In this document: piece after piece, positions 1 through 6,929 of the stretch
How the letters are laid out: the number at the start of each line of letters is the position of its first letter
How positions within the stretch are numbered: position 1 is the first letter of the stretch
Source of the DNA: an uncultured Muribaculaceae bacterium
Lineage (GTDB): Bacteria > Bacteroidota > Bacteroidia > Bacteroidales > Muribaculaceae
Reading direction: 5' to 3'
DNA: 16,835 nt
Assembly: GCA_910586455.1 (NCBI GenBank)
Contig: CAJUHX010000039.1
Coordinates: 1 to 16,835, forward strand
Program-made: the position numbers and the translations under genes
The notes under the pieces: model-generated
Seen by the model: the letters and a program-made list of their open reading frames with translations, nothing else
Told to the model about the DNA's origin: nothing
Database searches by the model: none

Positions 1-77
1 ATAACTATAACAGATATTGGCAGCTATTGCATGAATAAGTTAACATTAGTGGCGGGACGCCGTCGCAACTGCTCGCG

Positions 78-109
78 TTTGCCCAAATGCAAAATTATTC
101 GTAATTTTG
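78..109 (+). promoter_or_regulatory. Promoter of the exonuclease gene
   Basis: A -7 box TAATTTTG lies at 102-109 and a -33 TTTG at 78-81, with 20 bases between them, matching the Bacteroidetes sigma-ABfr pattern (TTTG, then TAnnTTTG). The predicted RNA start is only about 15 bases before the ATG at 131, so the leader is short. Bases 1-77 hold no gene I can support. Confidence 0.7.
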
Positions 110-130
110 CAGCAAAATCAACATTGCGAC

Positions 131-1051
131 ATGACCGAACTTCACCCTTTTCTGGCCAATATCGAGGCATCGAAACTGATATGCCTCGATGCCGAATTCG
201 CCGACGGCAGATGTATGCTCGAACTTTCTGTTTCCAATGCCCGCGGACAGCTTATTTATAATAAACGATTCAAACCTGATCGGATTTCCGACTGGGGTAC
301 TATCCCTCATGGTATTACTCCGGCTATGGTGGCCGATGCACCTCGCTTCTGTAATTGTATCAAGGAGATTCAGTGTATTATAGATAATGCTGAATATATT
401 ACCGGCTTTGCACTGGAAAATGATTTCCGCCGGCTATCTGCCGAGGGAGTGGTTATTCCGGCCGACAGAAAGGTGATTGAGGTAAAAGACTGGTTCTGGG
501 TCTTGCATGGCCTGTCGCACGGTTTTGATTACCATAAGGGAGTGAGCAACCAGAGTGTGGCTCAGGAACTTGGCATTGATGCCGACGAGTCAAGGCTGCA
601 TGCCTCGGATTATGATATAGAGTTGTCACTGTCGTCGCTCAACTCTCTGCTGTTTAAGGCGGATACTTCGGCAGCGGCCTCGCTCGACGAATATTATCCT
701 GCCGTAATGAGCCGCTTTAAGGTGGAGAAAGAGGAGTACGACAGGCAGCAGAGCGCCGGCTTCTGCTATATTGTTCAAAAAGAAAACGGCTATTGGGTGA
801 AATTCAATCAGAACAAGCCGCGCCAAAGCAATTCAATAATAGCTATGATTGAAGTCGAGAGCCGCAAGGAGGCTAAGCTGTACATGAGCCAGCTGTTTCT
901 GAACCGTATCGAAGACGGCAGCTTCTTCGTGGAGAAGATTTCGCGGGCCAAGCTTGAGAAGTTCAAGGCTTACAGCAATACCTTCTCCGCCGAAGACGGT
1001 GCCGTGCAGACGAAGCTGCTGAAACTTGCCGGCAAGTTTGCCCGACGCTGA
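131..1051 (+). CDS. DEDDh-family 3'-5' exonuclease-like protein
   Basis: This 306-residue protein has an N-terminal RNase H-like exonuclease fold (about residues 14-175). Seen: motif I 'CLDAEF' with D20 and E22, motif II 'ENDFRRL' with D98, and motif III 'HASDYD' with H157 and D162, the H-x4-D form that defines DEDDh enzymes such as the DnaQ epsilon subunit and RNase T. Known for the family: two metal ions held by these acids remove nucleotides from 3' ends of DNA or RNA. The substrate here cannot be told. Residues about 180-306 form an extension with a Lys/Glu-rich end that I do not recognise. I chose ATG 131 because the in-frame TTG at 107 lies inside the promoter -7 box. The stop codon directly abuts the stop of the convergent gene. 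Confidence 0.8.
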   Translation: MTELHPFLANIEASKLICLDAEFADGRCMLELSVSNARGQLIYNKRFKPDRISDWGTIPHGITPAMVADAPRFCNCIKEIQCIIDNAEYITGFALENDFRRLSAEGVVIPADRKVIEVKDWFWVLHGLSHGFDYHKGVSNQSVAQELGIDADESRLHASDYDIELSLSSLNSLLFKADTSAAASLDEYYPAVMSRFKVEKEEYDRQQSAGFCYIVQKENGYWVKFNQNKPRQSNSIIAMIEVESRKEAKLYMSQLFLNRIEDGSFFVEKISRAKLEKFKAYSNTFSAEDGAVQTKLLKLAGKFARR

Positions 1052-1480
1052 TTATTCGGGCATTTTCAGGGGACGTGTCGACTCGAGTATGGGCAGATTG
1101 GTTTCGGTGGGCACGTAGATTACGGTTTTGTCGCTGAGGTCTGACTGCTGGCGTACCCACAGGTATTGTATATAGGTGGGGGTGATGCTGCCGTTCTCGA
1201 TTCGGATTGCCTCGGCTGCGCCTTTGGCCCTTTCGACTTCGGCCTGAGCGTTGAGTTTCTCGGCCTCGAGGTTGGCTTTTGCCTCTTCGATTTTTATTTT
1301 ACGGTTCTGCTCGGCTTTGGCAAATTCGGCTTTGCCTTCCATTTCCTGCGACCATACGTTGTACCAAGGCCGTATGAAGGCCATCGACACTACTACCAGC
1401 ACAATGCCGGCTATTGCCCACACTATGCCTTTTGCTACTTTGGCGGGCTCTACATTCAAGTTGTTTCCGTTGTTGTACAT
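1052..1480 (-). CDS. Small membrane protein with prohibitin-like coiled-coil tail, no SPFH domain
   Basis: The protein has 142 residues. The N-terminus is polar (Asn-rich), a single membrane helix covers about residues 17-36, then a charged coiled coil at about 45-93 is full of Ala, Glu and Lys, with segments such as 'IEEAKANLEAEKLNAQAEVE'. The end (94-135) resembles the C-terminus of prohibitin/stomatin-type proteins, with 'YIQYLWVRQQ' and 'VIYVPTETNLPIL'. The SPFH domain that normally sits between membrane helix and coil is missing; it is about 150 residues or more in the family. The likely role is a membrane-anchored oligomeric scaffold, but this is inference. I chose the ATG at 1480 over an upstream in-frame start at 1537, because the extra residues would lie in the leader and look non-coding. 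Transcription probably starts from the box at 1597-1604. Confidence 0.75.
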   Translation of the reverse strand: MYNNGNNLNVEPAKVAKGIVWAIAGIVLVVVSMAFIRPWYNVWSQEMEGKAEFAKAEQNRKIKIEEAKANLEAEKLNAQAEVERAKGAAEAIRIENGSITPTYIQYLWVRQQSDLSDKTVIYVPTETNLPILESTRPLKMPE

Positions 1481-1516
1481 AATGATTTTATAGTTTATCG
1501 TTTTTTTTGAGGTATT

Positions 1517-1548
1517 GGAGAGGGCCGGCTCCTGCACCCGCCCTCTCC
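1517..1548 (-). other. Hairpin in the leader of the prohibitin-like gene
   Basis: A perfect 9-base inverted repeat (GGAGAGGGC / GCCCTCTCC) with a 14-base loop lies between the predicted promoter and the start codon at 1480. No T-run follows it in the minus direction, so it does not look like a normal terminator. It may act on translation or RNA stability of the downstream gene. Confidence 0.5.
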
Positions 1549-1596
1549 TGATAGGATATATAGTGTATAAGGGTTAAAGGTCTTATCCTTATACCA

Positions 1597-1604
1597 CAAA
1601 GATA
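1597..1604 (-). promoter_or_regulatory. Promoter -7 box of the prohibitin-like gene
   Basis: Read on the minus strand this is TATCTTTG within TTCGTATCTTTG, a very common Bacteroidetes -7 context. I see no clear -33 TTTG at the right distance. The leader would be about 110 bases and includes the hairpin at 1517-1548. Confidence 0.6.
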
Positions 1605-1640
1605 CGAAGGGCGGTGGAAGGCCGACGAATTTCCAAAATA

Positions 1641-1682
1641 TTTCAGCTGCGTCGCGTATGCAATGCCGCAGCTGTGTTGAAA
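1641..1682 (-). terminator. Possible terminator hairpin after the calcium ATPase gene
   Basis: Inverted repeat AGCTGCG (1645-1651) / CGCAGCT (1667-1673), with outer TTTC/GAAA pairing, starts 10 bases past the ATPase stop. Only a weak T-rich tail follows in the minus direction, so efficiency is uncertain. Confidence 0.4.
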
Positions 1683-1691
1683 TGTTGCATA

Positions 1692-4346
1692 CTATTTTTT
1701 GCCGAACAGGCGTATGAGTTCGCCTATCCACAGTACCGGCGATGTGCCGGCTATGATTATCAGCCAGTCGGTAATTTTAAGCGGTGTAACGCTGAAGAAC
1801 GGACCGCCCACTGTCACTATCAGTATCTGACCCATGAGTATGGCCAGGGCTATGAGCGCAAAGCCGCCTGCTCCTTTGAAGTGGAAGGCGCTGCGACCTG
1901 TGGCGAAGGCGCGGGCGTTGAACATGTTCCAGAACTGAAGGAATACGAATATGGTGAAGAACAACGACAGTTCGTAAGGGCTGAGGCCGTCGGCGGTTCC
2001 GAGCGGCACGCGGCCTATCTGGCTGAGGCTGCTTATGTCGGCATGCTCCAGATAGTACAGCAGGCAGAACAGGAACACAAAGAACAGGCCGCCTACCCCT
2101 ACTATCGATTTCCACATGGGCTTGCTGACGATAAATACACTGCGGCTGCGGGGTTTGTCTTTCATCACCGAGCGCGACGGTGGCAGCGACGCCAGGGCCA
2201 TGGCCGCGAATGTGTCCATAATCAGGTTCACCCACAGCATCTGGGTTACTGTCAGCGGCGACTGCAGCCCCATGAAGGCTCCGGCCATTACTATCAGGCA
2301 TGCAACTACATTTACCGTCATCTGGAAGAGGATAAAGCGCTGTATGTTCTGATACAGCGAGCGGCCCCACATCACGGCCTGGCCTATTGATGAGAATGAG
2401 TTGTCGACTATGGTTATGTCGCTGGCTTCTTTAGCCACCGAGGTGCCGTCGCCCATCGACAGTCCTACCTGGGCGGCTTTGAGGGCGGGTGCGTCGTTGG
2501 TGCCGTCGCCGGTCACGGCCACAACATGATTATCGGCCTGCAGGGCTTCTACGAGGCGCTTTTTGTCGAGGGGGCGTGCCCGGGCTATTATCTTGAGGTC
2601 ACGGACACGCTGCCGGAGCTGTCCGTCGCTGAGGGCGTCGAATTCGGGACCGGTAATTATATTGTCGGCTCCGTCGACGGCATCGTTCCACAAGCCTATC
2701 TGCCGGCCGATTTCCTTAGCCGTACCCGGGGTGTCGCCGGTAACTATCTTCACGTTTATTCCTGCGTCGAGTACTTCGTGTACTGCTGCGGGCACATCGG
2801 CTCTTACGGGGTCGCTTATTGCCACAATGCCCAGGAATGTGAGATTATCGGCCACCACACGGCCATCGGCTATCGTGTGGTCGCCCGGCTTGAGTTCGCA
2901 GTAGGCAAAGCCCAGTGTGCGCATGGCCTGGTTCTGGTATTCGAGCAGTCGGGCGTCGATTTCTTTTTTTGTTACACCAGCAGTGTCGGCACACATGCCG
3001 AACACTATCTCGGGGGCGCCCTTCACATACATCAGAGTCTTGCCCGTGGCCGATTTCACAACCGTGGCCATATACTTTCGTTCGGTGGTAAAGGGCAGTT
3101 CCTCTATGGTGAGGGTGTTCTCACGCAGTTTCTGATAGTCGGCTCCGCGCTCGCACAGCCACAGCAGCAGGGCCCCCTCGGTGGGGTTTCCCAGCACCTG
3201 TGGCCGGGGGCCGGCGAGGTCGAGCTGCGCTGTCGAGTTCGCAGCTATGCCCTCGTAAAGTACGCTGTCGGAGGGTTCTCCGAAGAAGTCGGCCTTGTAG
3301 ACCTGCATACGGTTCTGAGTAAGGGTTCCGGTCTTGTCGGTACAGATTACTGTTGTGGCTCCCATTGTTTCGCAGGCGTGCATTTTGCGCACCAGGTTGT
3401 TTGTGCGCAGCATACGGCGCATGGAGTAAGCCAGCGACAGTGTTACGGCCATAGGCAGTCCCTCGGGTACTGATACCACTACCAGCGCCACGGCCACCAT
3501 CAGTGTCTGGAGCATAAATGTCAGAAACGACACCCACTCGAAATCGGGCGTATTGAGCATATACATAGCCATACGGCCCAGTATTATCACGGCGGCCACG
3601 CCGTACGATATGCGGGTGATGAGGCGTCCGAGGCCGTCGAGCTGCTCGTTGAGCGGTGTTTTCACGCTGTTGTCAATCTGGGCGGCTGTGAATACTTTGC
3701 CGTTCTCGGTATTGTCGCCTACAGCCGTGACTTCCATCAGGCCGTGGCCTTCCATCACTTTGGTGCCTCGCATGGCATGGTCGGAGGGGAAGGTGGCCTC
3801 GGGGTCGAACTGCCCGGGGTCGGTGGTCTTGTGGCATACCGGCTCGCCGGTGAGTGTCGACTCGTCGATATTAAGCGACACGGCTTCAAGCAGCCTTCCG
3901 TCGGCAGGTATTTCGTTGCCGGTGTTGATTATCACCACATCGCCAACCACCACGTCTTTCCGGGGCACCTGAGCCGGATGGCCGTTGCGAATCACTTGTA
4001 CGGGTTCGTCGTCGTTGACACGGTTGAGCAGCTCAAACTCGCGGTCGGCCTTTAGCTCGAACACAAAAGCCAGACCGGTAGCCAGCAGTATGGCCATGAA
4101 TATGCCTGCCGGCTCGAAGAATACTCCTGCGTCGTGGCCGAGGCCGTAATATTCGTAGCACGATATACATACCGACAGCACTCCGGCTACGAGCAGAATT
4201 ATTATCAGAGGGTCATTGAATTTCTCAAGAAAACGGGAAAACAGCGACTGCTTCTCGGGGGGAGTCAGTACGTTGGCGCCATTTCGGCTTCGGCTTTCTT
4301 CAACCTGCGCGTCGGTCAGGCCGGTGTAATGTTTAGTCTGTGACAT
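1692..4346 (-). CDS. Calcium-translocating P-type ATPase, PMCA-like (type IIB)
   Basis: This is an 884-residue inner-membrane cation pump of usual length for the family. Seen in order: a cation-ATPase N-terminal domain, membrane helices 1-2, the actuator domain with 'TLTGEP' (about 164-169), helix 4 'VPEGLP' (about 293-298), the phosphorylation site 'DKTGTLT' with D337, the nucleotide-binding 'KGAPE' (about 442), the hinge 'TGDGTNDAP' (about 612), helix 6 'NLIMDTFAAMALASLPP' and four more membrane helices. The helix 4 Glu and helix 6 Asn/Asp match calcium site II of SERCA/PMCA pumps, hence calcium export driven by ATP. Another divalent ion such as manganese cannot be excluded. I chose the start at 4346 because an upstream in-frame start (4394) would lie in the promoter box at 4392-4399. 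The gene appears to be transcribed alone. Confidence 0.93.
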   Translation of the reverse strand: MSQTKHYTGLTDAQVEESRSRNGANVLTPPEKQSLFSRFLEKFNDPLIIILLVAGVLSVCISCYEYYGLGHDAGVFFEPAGIFMAILLATGLAFVFELKADREFELLNRVNDDEPVQVIRNGHPAQVPRKDVVVGDVVIINTGNEIPADGRLLEAVSLNIDESTLTGEPVCHKTTDPGQFDPEATFPSDHAMRGTKVMEGHGLMEVTAVGDNTENGKVFTAAQIDNSVKTPLNEQLDGLGRLITRISYGVAAVIILGRMAMYMLNTPDFEWVSFLTFMLQTLMVAVALVVVSVPEGLPMAVTLSLAYSMRRMLRTNNLVRKMHACETMGATTVICTDKTGTLTQNRMQVYKADFFGEPSDSVLYEGIAANSTAQLDLAGPRPQVLGNPTEGALLLWLCERGADYQKLRENTLTIEELPFTTERKYMATVVKSATGKTLMYVKGAPEIVFGMCADTAGVTKKEIDARLLEYQNQAMRTLGFAYCELKPGDHTIADGRVVADNLTFLGIVAISDPVRADVPAAVHEVLDAGINVKIVTGDTPGTAKEIGRQIGLWNDAVDGADNIITGPEFDALSDGQLRQRVRDLKIIARARPLDKKRLVEALQADNHVVAVTGDGTNDAPALKAAQVGLSMGDGTSVAKEASDITIVDNSFSSIGQAVMWGRSLYQNIQRFILFQMTVNVVACLIVMAGAFMGLQSPLTVTQMLWVNLIMDTFAAMALASLPPSRSVMKDKPRSRSVFIVSKPMWKSIVGVGGLFFVFLFCLLYYLEHADISSLSQIGRVPLGTADGLSPYELSLFFTIFVFLQFWNMFNARAFATGRSAFHFKGAGGFALIALAILMGQILIVTVGGPFFSVTPLKITDWLIIIAGTSPVLWIGELIRLFGKK

Positions 4347-4391
4347 GGCTAATAAAGTCAGTATTGTATTGTCTGTGATGCAATAAACGCG

Positions 4392-4423
4392 CAAAGCTAC
4401 GCATTATCGGCATCATACGCAAA
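4392..4423 (-). promoter_or_regulatory. Promoter of the calcium ATPase gene
   Basis: On the minus strand the -7 box is TAGCTTTG (4399 to 4392) and the -33 box TTTG (4423 to 4420), with 20 bases between them. The leader would be about 40 bases. This is one of the best promoter matches in the window. Confidence 0.75.
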
Positions 4424-4447
4424 ATTTCAGTTTTTTTCAGGTCCGGG

Positions 4448-4486
4448 AGCCATAAACGGCTTTAGACAGGCTGAAACATTTCAGCC
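4448..4486 (-). terminator. Tandem hairpins after the TerB-like gene
   Basis: Just past the stop at 4490 there is GGCTGAAA (4469-4476) / TTTCAGCC (4479-4486), then a second small hairpin AGCC/GGCT at 4448-4461. No T-run directly follows either in the minus direction, so this may be a weak terminator or a 3'-end stabiliser. Confidence 0.45.
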
Positions 4487-4489
4487 CGC

Positions 4490-5914
4490 TCAGATAAGGC
4501 TCAGGCGCCGGAACAGTTCCGACTCGGCCAGCGGTACCGGCTGCGGACCGTTTTCTTTAATAAACACCATTTCAGGCTCTAAGTTTACCACAAAGGCTCC
4601 GGCGTGGTTTTTGCTCAGATTGTAATCGGCCGGATTATACAGTCCATGCACTGCCGCTATACGTTTTTTCAGTATGCTGAATATTGGCCCGCGGATGTTG
4701 CCCTGACTTAGGTCGGGGGCGGCTCCCTCGTCGCCGCCGAACAAGCCGTACACCATATTATATCTGCGGCACACCCGGTCCGTGCGGCGGTTGTGTCGGT
4801 CGAGCTGTCCGGAAGTCCGCGGCTGGCTGAAGTTCACGCCTTCGGCGCCTTGACATAGCATAAGGGTGTAGAGGGCCTTCTCGCGCCGGTGCAGCCCGGC
4901 AGCCCGGGCGTCGAGTTCCGGAAACAGTATTTCCTCCTTATAAGGGTCGATGACCACAGTGCTGCGGATATTGCGCCGTACCAGAAATATGTCGAGCAGC
5001 TGTTTGTAGAAGCCGTGAAAGTGAAACTGTCCGTCTTTTTCCTCCGAGGCATTCACCACCAGAACATCACTGCTGAGCATGCGGCTGAAAAGATCGACAA
5101 AACGCTGCACATCGGCCACCACGTCGGAGTCGACTTCGATGCGCAGATAGTTGGCGTACTCATCTTCGCCCACATAGCTGTTGCCTATTTTTATAAGCAG
5201 TGCCGGGTAGGTGCGCCGCAGGTCGGTTATGCCGCATTTGTTGCACAGTATGTCTTTGCAGAAGCCTGCCGTGGTCATGCGGGTGAGCGACCTGTATATA
5301 TTGTCGATACCTTCGCTGCTTACGGCCGGAGCTAAAAACGACAGTATGTTTCTGAAAAGTTCGGAGCGTGTACGGCGGTAATGCTCTATTATATTGGGCA
5401 GATACACAAAGTGGAATCCTGCCAGCTGCAGTTCTTTGAATATGGTACGGTAGCTTTGCGCTATGGCCCGGTTGGTGTCGGGGTCGAAGTCGCTTTCGAT
5501 ATACAGGGCTGTGGCAATGTCGATATTGAAGTTTGCACGCGGTATCGATATCACATCGGCATTGAAGCCGCCCGGCTCAAGGGTCAGCATAAGGGTAATC
5601 ATAACCAGAGCCTCAGAGTGGGCGCAGAATCCGTCGCTGACGGTCATTGCCCGGCAGTCGGCCAGCAGTTCACCGCCCGGGCCGTTTGCACCGCTGCTGC
5701 ATATTATGTGCAAGGCTTCGGCGAATGACATGCTCAGTGCATCGGTCTTTATGTCGCTGTCAATCGCATACTTGGCACAGATGCGCTGCCAGCACTCCAT
5801 TTCGTCGGAATCAATAATTCGGTCGGCCTTTATAAGATCGGCAAAAATACGGGCAATGGCAGTGCGATGTTTTTTCTGCATAATTTTTTTGTAAATTTTT
5901 AGAGAGTCGTACAT
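4490..5914 (-). CDS. Unnamed protein: TerB-like N-terminus and possible winged-helix C-terminus
   Basis: The protein has 474 residues and no signal peptide or membrane helix, so it is probably cytoplasmic. Residues about 16-115 look like a TerB/TerB-like helical domain: 'IFADLIKADRIIDSDEMECW' places acidic residues after the 'ADLIKAD' helix as TerB does at its metal site, and 'SDGFCAHSEAL' (93-103) looks like the repeated second half. The middle (120-330) contains a Cys pair at 224/227 ('CNKC') and is unassigned. Residues about 325-452 have the order strand, helices, 'SILKKRIAAV' helix, then a hairpin ending 'FVVNLEPEMVFI', resembling an OmpR-type winged helix; this part is inference. A start at 5881 (MQKKHRTA) is also possible; I kept 5914 because it gives a leader of about 30 bases from the promoter. 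Function is unknown. Confidence 0.75.
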   Translation of the reverse strand: MYDSLKIYKKIMQKKHRTAIARIFADLIKADRIIDSDEMECWQRICAKYAIDSDIKTDALSMSFAEALHIICSSGANGPGGELLADCRAMTVSDGFCAHSEALVMITLMLTLEPGGFNADVISIPRANFNIDIATALYIESDFDPDTNRAIAQSYRTIFKELQLAGFHFVYLPNIIEHYRRTRSELFRNILSFLAPAVSSEGIDNIYRSLTRMTTAGFCKDILCNKCGITDLRRTYPALLIKIGNSYVGEDEYANYLRIEVDSDVVADVQRFVDLFSRMLSSDVLVVNASEEKDGQFHFHGFYKQLLDIFLVRRNIRSTVVIDPYKEEILFPELDARAAGLHRREKALYTLMLCQGAEGVNFSQPRTSGQLDRHNRRTDRVCRRYNMVYGLFGGDEGAAPDLSQGNIRGPIFSILKKRIAAVHGLYNPADYNLSKNHAGAFVVNLEPEMVFIKENGPQPVPLAESELFRRLSLI

Positions 5915-5921
5915 TTGTACG
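5908..5921. repeat. Inverted repeat over the start codon of the TerB-like gene
   Basis: CGTACA-TT-TGTACG is a perfect 6-base inverted repeat that overlaps the ATG at 5914 and lies about 30 bases past the -7 box. It could be an operator, or chance; it is short. Confidence 0.3.
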
Positions 5922-5951
5922 GTTCTCTTGATAATTTGCTCCTATTGGCGG

Positions 5952-5959
5952 CAAAGATA
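5952..5959 (-). promoter_or_regulatory. Promoter -7 box of the TerB-like gene
   Basis: On the minus strand TATCTTTG in the context TTCGTATCTTTGC, the same context as the box at 1597-1604. No convincing -33 TTTG was found 20 bases upstream. Confidence 0.6.
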
Positions 5960-5986
5960 CGAAATACATTTCACAAACGCATTAAA

Positions 5987-6076
5987 ATGCGTACACGAAA
6001 CTATGAAATCTCCAATGAAGCCGCTGAGGAGATTATGGATTTTGCTACTGTCAAGCTCCTGATAAATCATATCTAA
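5987..6076 (+). CDS. Possible 29-residue peptide or gene remnant
   Basis: ATG at 5987 opens 29 codons ending at TAA 6074-6076. The product is acidic and helical in its first half ('YEISNEAAEEIMDFA') and then hydrophobic. No promoter or ribosome site is clear. It may be a small peptide, the worn-down front of a larger gene, or chance; it resembles nothing I can name. Confidence 0.2.
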   Translation: MRTRNYEISNEAAEEIMDFATVKLLINHI

Positions 6077-6226
6077 GGTTTAACAACTCTAAAAAGTAAA
6101 CATACTCTTACAAATTTTAAGCCTGACCCGTGCAACAGCCACATTTCTTTTAACATATTATATAAAAACCTTGCGTTGCCGCATGTTGTTTTTATTACAT
6201 ATTCAACTATTTAAAACTCTCTCCTT

Positions 6227-6841
6227 ATGACAAACGACGAAATGAAACGCAATGCCCGCAAGGCAGCAGACGAGGTTCAGGGCCGTATTGAACAGGGGCC
6301 TGTACAGGAACAGATATCCGACCACAGCGAGGTATATGACGACATGCCCGAATATGAGGCCGCCGACCAACTGATCGACGATTCCGGAAAGGCCGCCGGC
6401 AAACGCAGCCGGATGTGGATTGCGGTGGCAATAGCCCTTGTACTGGGCGCTGCAATCTTTGTGCTTATGATTCCGGAACTCACCGGAACCAAGACAGGCG
6501 ATGCCCTGGCTGCGGCCAAGACCTCGGTTTCCAAAGGGCTCGACAAGGTTTCCGATGCTGCAGGCTCCGGTGTAGCGGTTATCGAAGAAACTGTAGGCAC
6601 AGTACAGAAAGGTGTATCCGATGCCGCTGCAGGCGCTGTATCGGGCGCCAAGGCTAAGGTTAGCGGCGCTGTCGACAATGCAGCCGCAGCAGCCTCGACC
6701 GATGTCAGCGCAGCTACAATCGACGACGAAGCCCGCCGCGTGATTCATGGCGACTTCGGCAACGGCGCTCAGCGCAAAGCCGCTCTCGGCAGCCATTATG
6801 CAGCTGTACAGCAACGTGTAAACGAGCTACTACACGTATAG
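6227..6841 (+). CDS. Single-pass membrane protein with C-terminal Cpl-7-like (CW_7) motif
   Basis: The protein has 204 residues. Residues 1-60 are charged and acidic and probably cytoplasmic. A membrane helix covers about 63-83. Residues 87-160 are rich in Ala, Gly, Val and Lys in a loose repeating pattern ('SKGLDKVSDAAGSG', 'QKGVSDAAAGAVSGAKAK'), probably helical in the periplasm. The last part (about 166-202) reads 'DDEARRVIHGDFGNG', then 'RKAAL' and 'YAAVQQRVNELL'; this matches the CW_7 repeat of phage Cp-7 lysin, known to bind peptidoglycan muropeptides (typical form A-x2-VI-x-G-x-[WF]-GNG-x2-RK, then Y-x2-VQ-x2-VN). So it probably anchors the inner membrane to the cell wall; this is inference. 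There is no catalytic domain. A strong terminator follows, so it is probably a single-gene unit. Confidence 0.75.
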   Translation: MTNDEMKRNARKAADEVQGRIEQGPVQEQISDHSEVYDDMPEYEAADQLIDDSGKAAGKRSRMWIAVAIALVLGAAIFVLMIPELTGTKTGDALAAAKTSVSKGLDKVSDAAGSGVAVIEETVGTVQKGVSDAAAGAVSGAKAKVSGAVDNAAAAASTDVSAATIDDEARRVIHGDFGNGAQRKAALGSHYAAVQQRVNELLHV

Positions 6842-6859
6842 CGTTATACGGCCAAGGTT

Positions 6860-6915
6860 TTCACGAAAAAGCGTATCATCCCGGGTCGGGACGATACGCT
6901 TTTTCGTGAATTTTT
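6860..6915 (+). terminator. Strong intrinsic terminator after the CW_7 gene
   Basis: A perfect 18-base stem (6860-6877 with 6893-6910) is extended by five more pairs (TCCCG/CGGGA) beyond one A/C mismatch, with a GGT loop, and is followed by TTTTT at 6911-6915. It points in the + direction. Its tail runs directly into the next promoter. Confidence 0.9.
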
Positions 6916-6917
6916 CG

Positions 6918-6925
6918 TAAATTTG
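6918..6925 (+). promoter_or_regulatory. Promoter -7 box of the alkD-like gene
   Basis: TAAATTTG sits only four bases before the ATG at 6930, so the RNA start should be at or within a few bases of the start codon. The region where -33 is expected lies inside the right arm of the terminator stem and shows no TTTG. Confidence 0.6.
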
Positions 6926-6929
6926 CCAC

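Larger units (their letters stand above)
5915..6226. other. 312-base stretch without a confident gene
   Basis: This stretch separates the divergent TerB-like and CW_7 genes. It holds the minus-strand promoter at 5952-5959 and a possible 29-codon reading frame at 5987-6076 on +. Bases 6077-6226 are AT-rich and should contain the promoter of the gene at 6227, but no exact TAnnTTTG box on + was found there; the closest candidate is the CCTTG near 6170. I see no RNA gene or repeat in it. Confidence 0.5.

Noticed and set aside
107..130. TTG at 107 as start of the exonuclease
   Set aside because: It lies inside the -7 box, so the codon would not be on the RNA; ATG 131 is better.
2526..3473. 315-codon + frame opposite the calcium ATPase gene
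   Set aside because: Product is low in charged motifs and unlike any family, while the minus strand has every P-type ATPase motif.
6203..6814. 203-codon minus frame opposite the CW_7 protein gene
   Set aside because: Cys/Gly-rich product without domain; the + frame has a membrane helix, a recognisable wall-binding motif and its own terminator.
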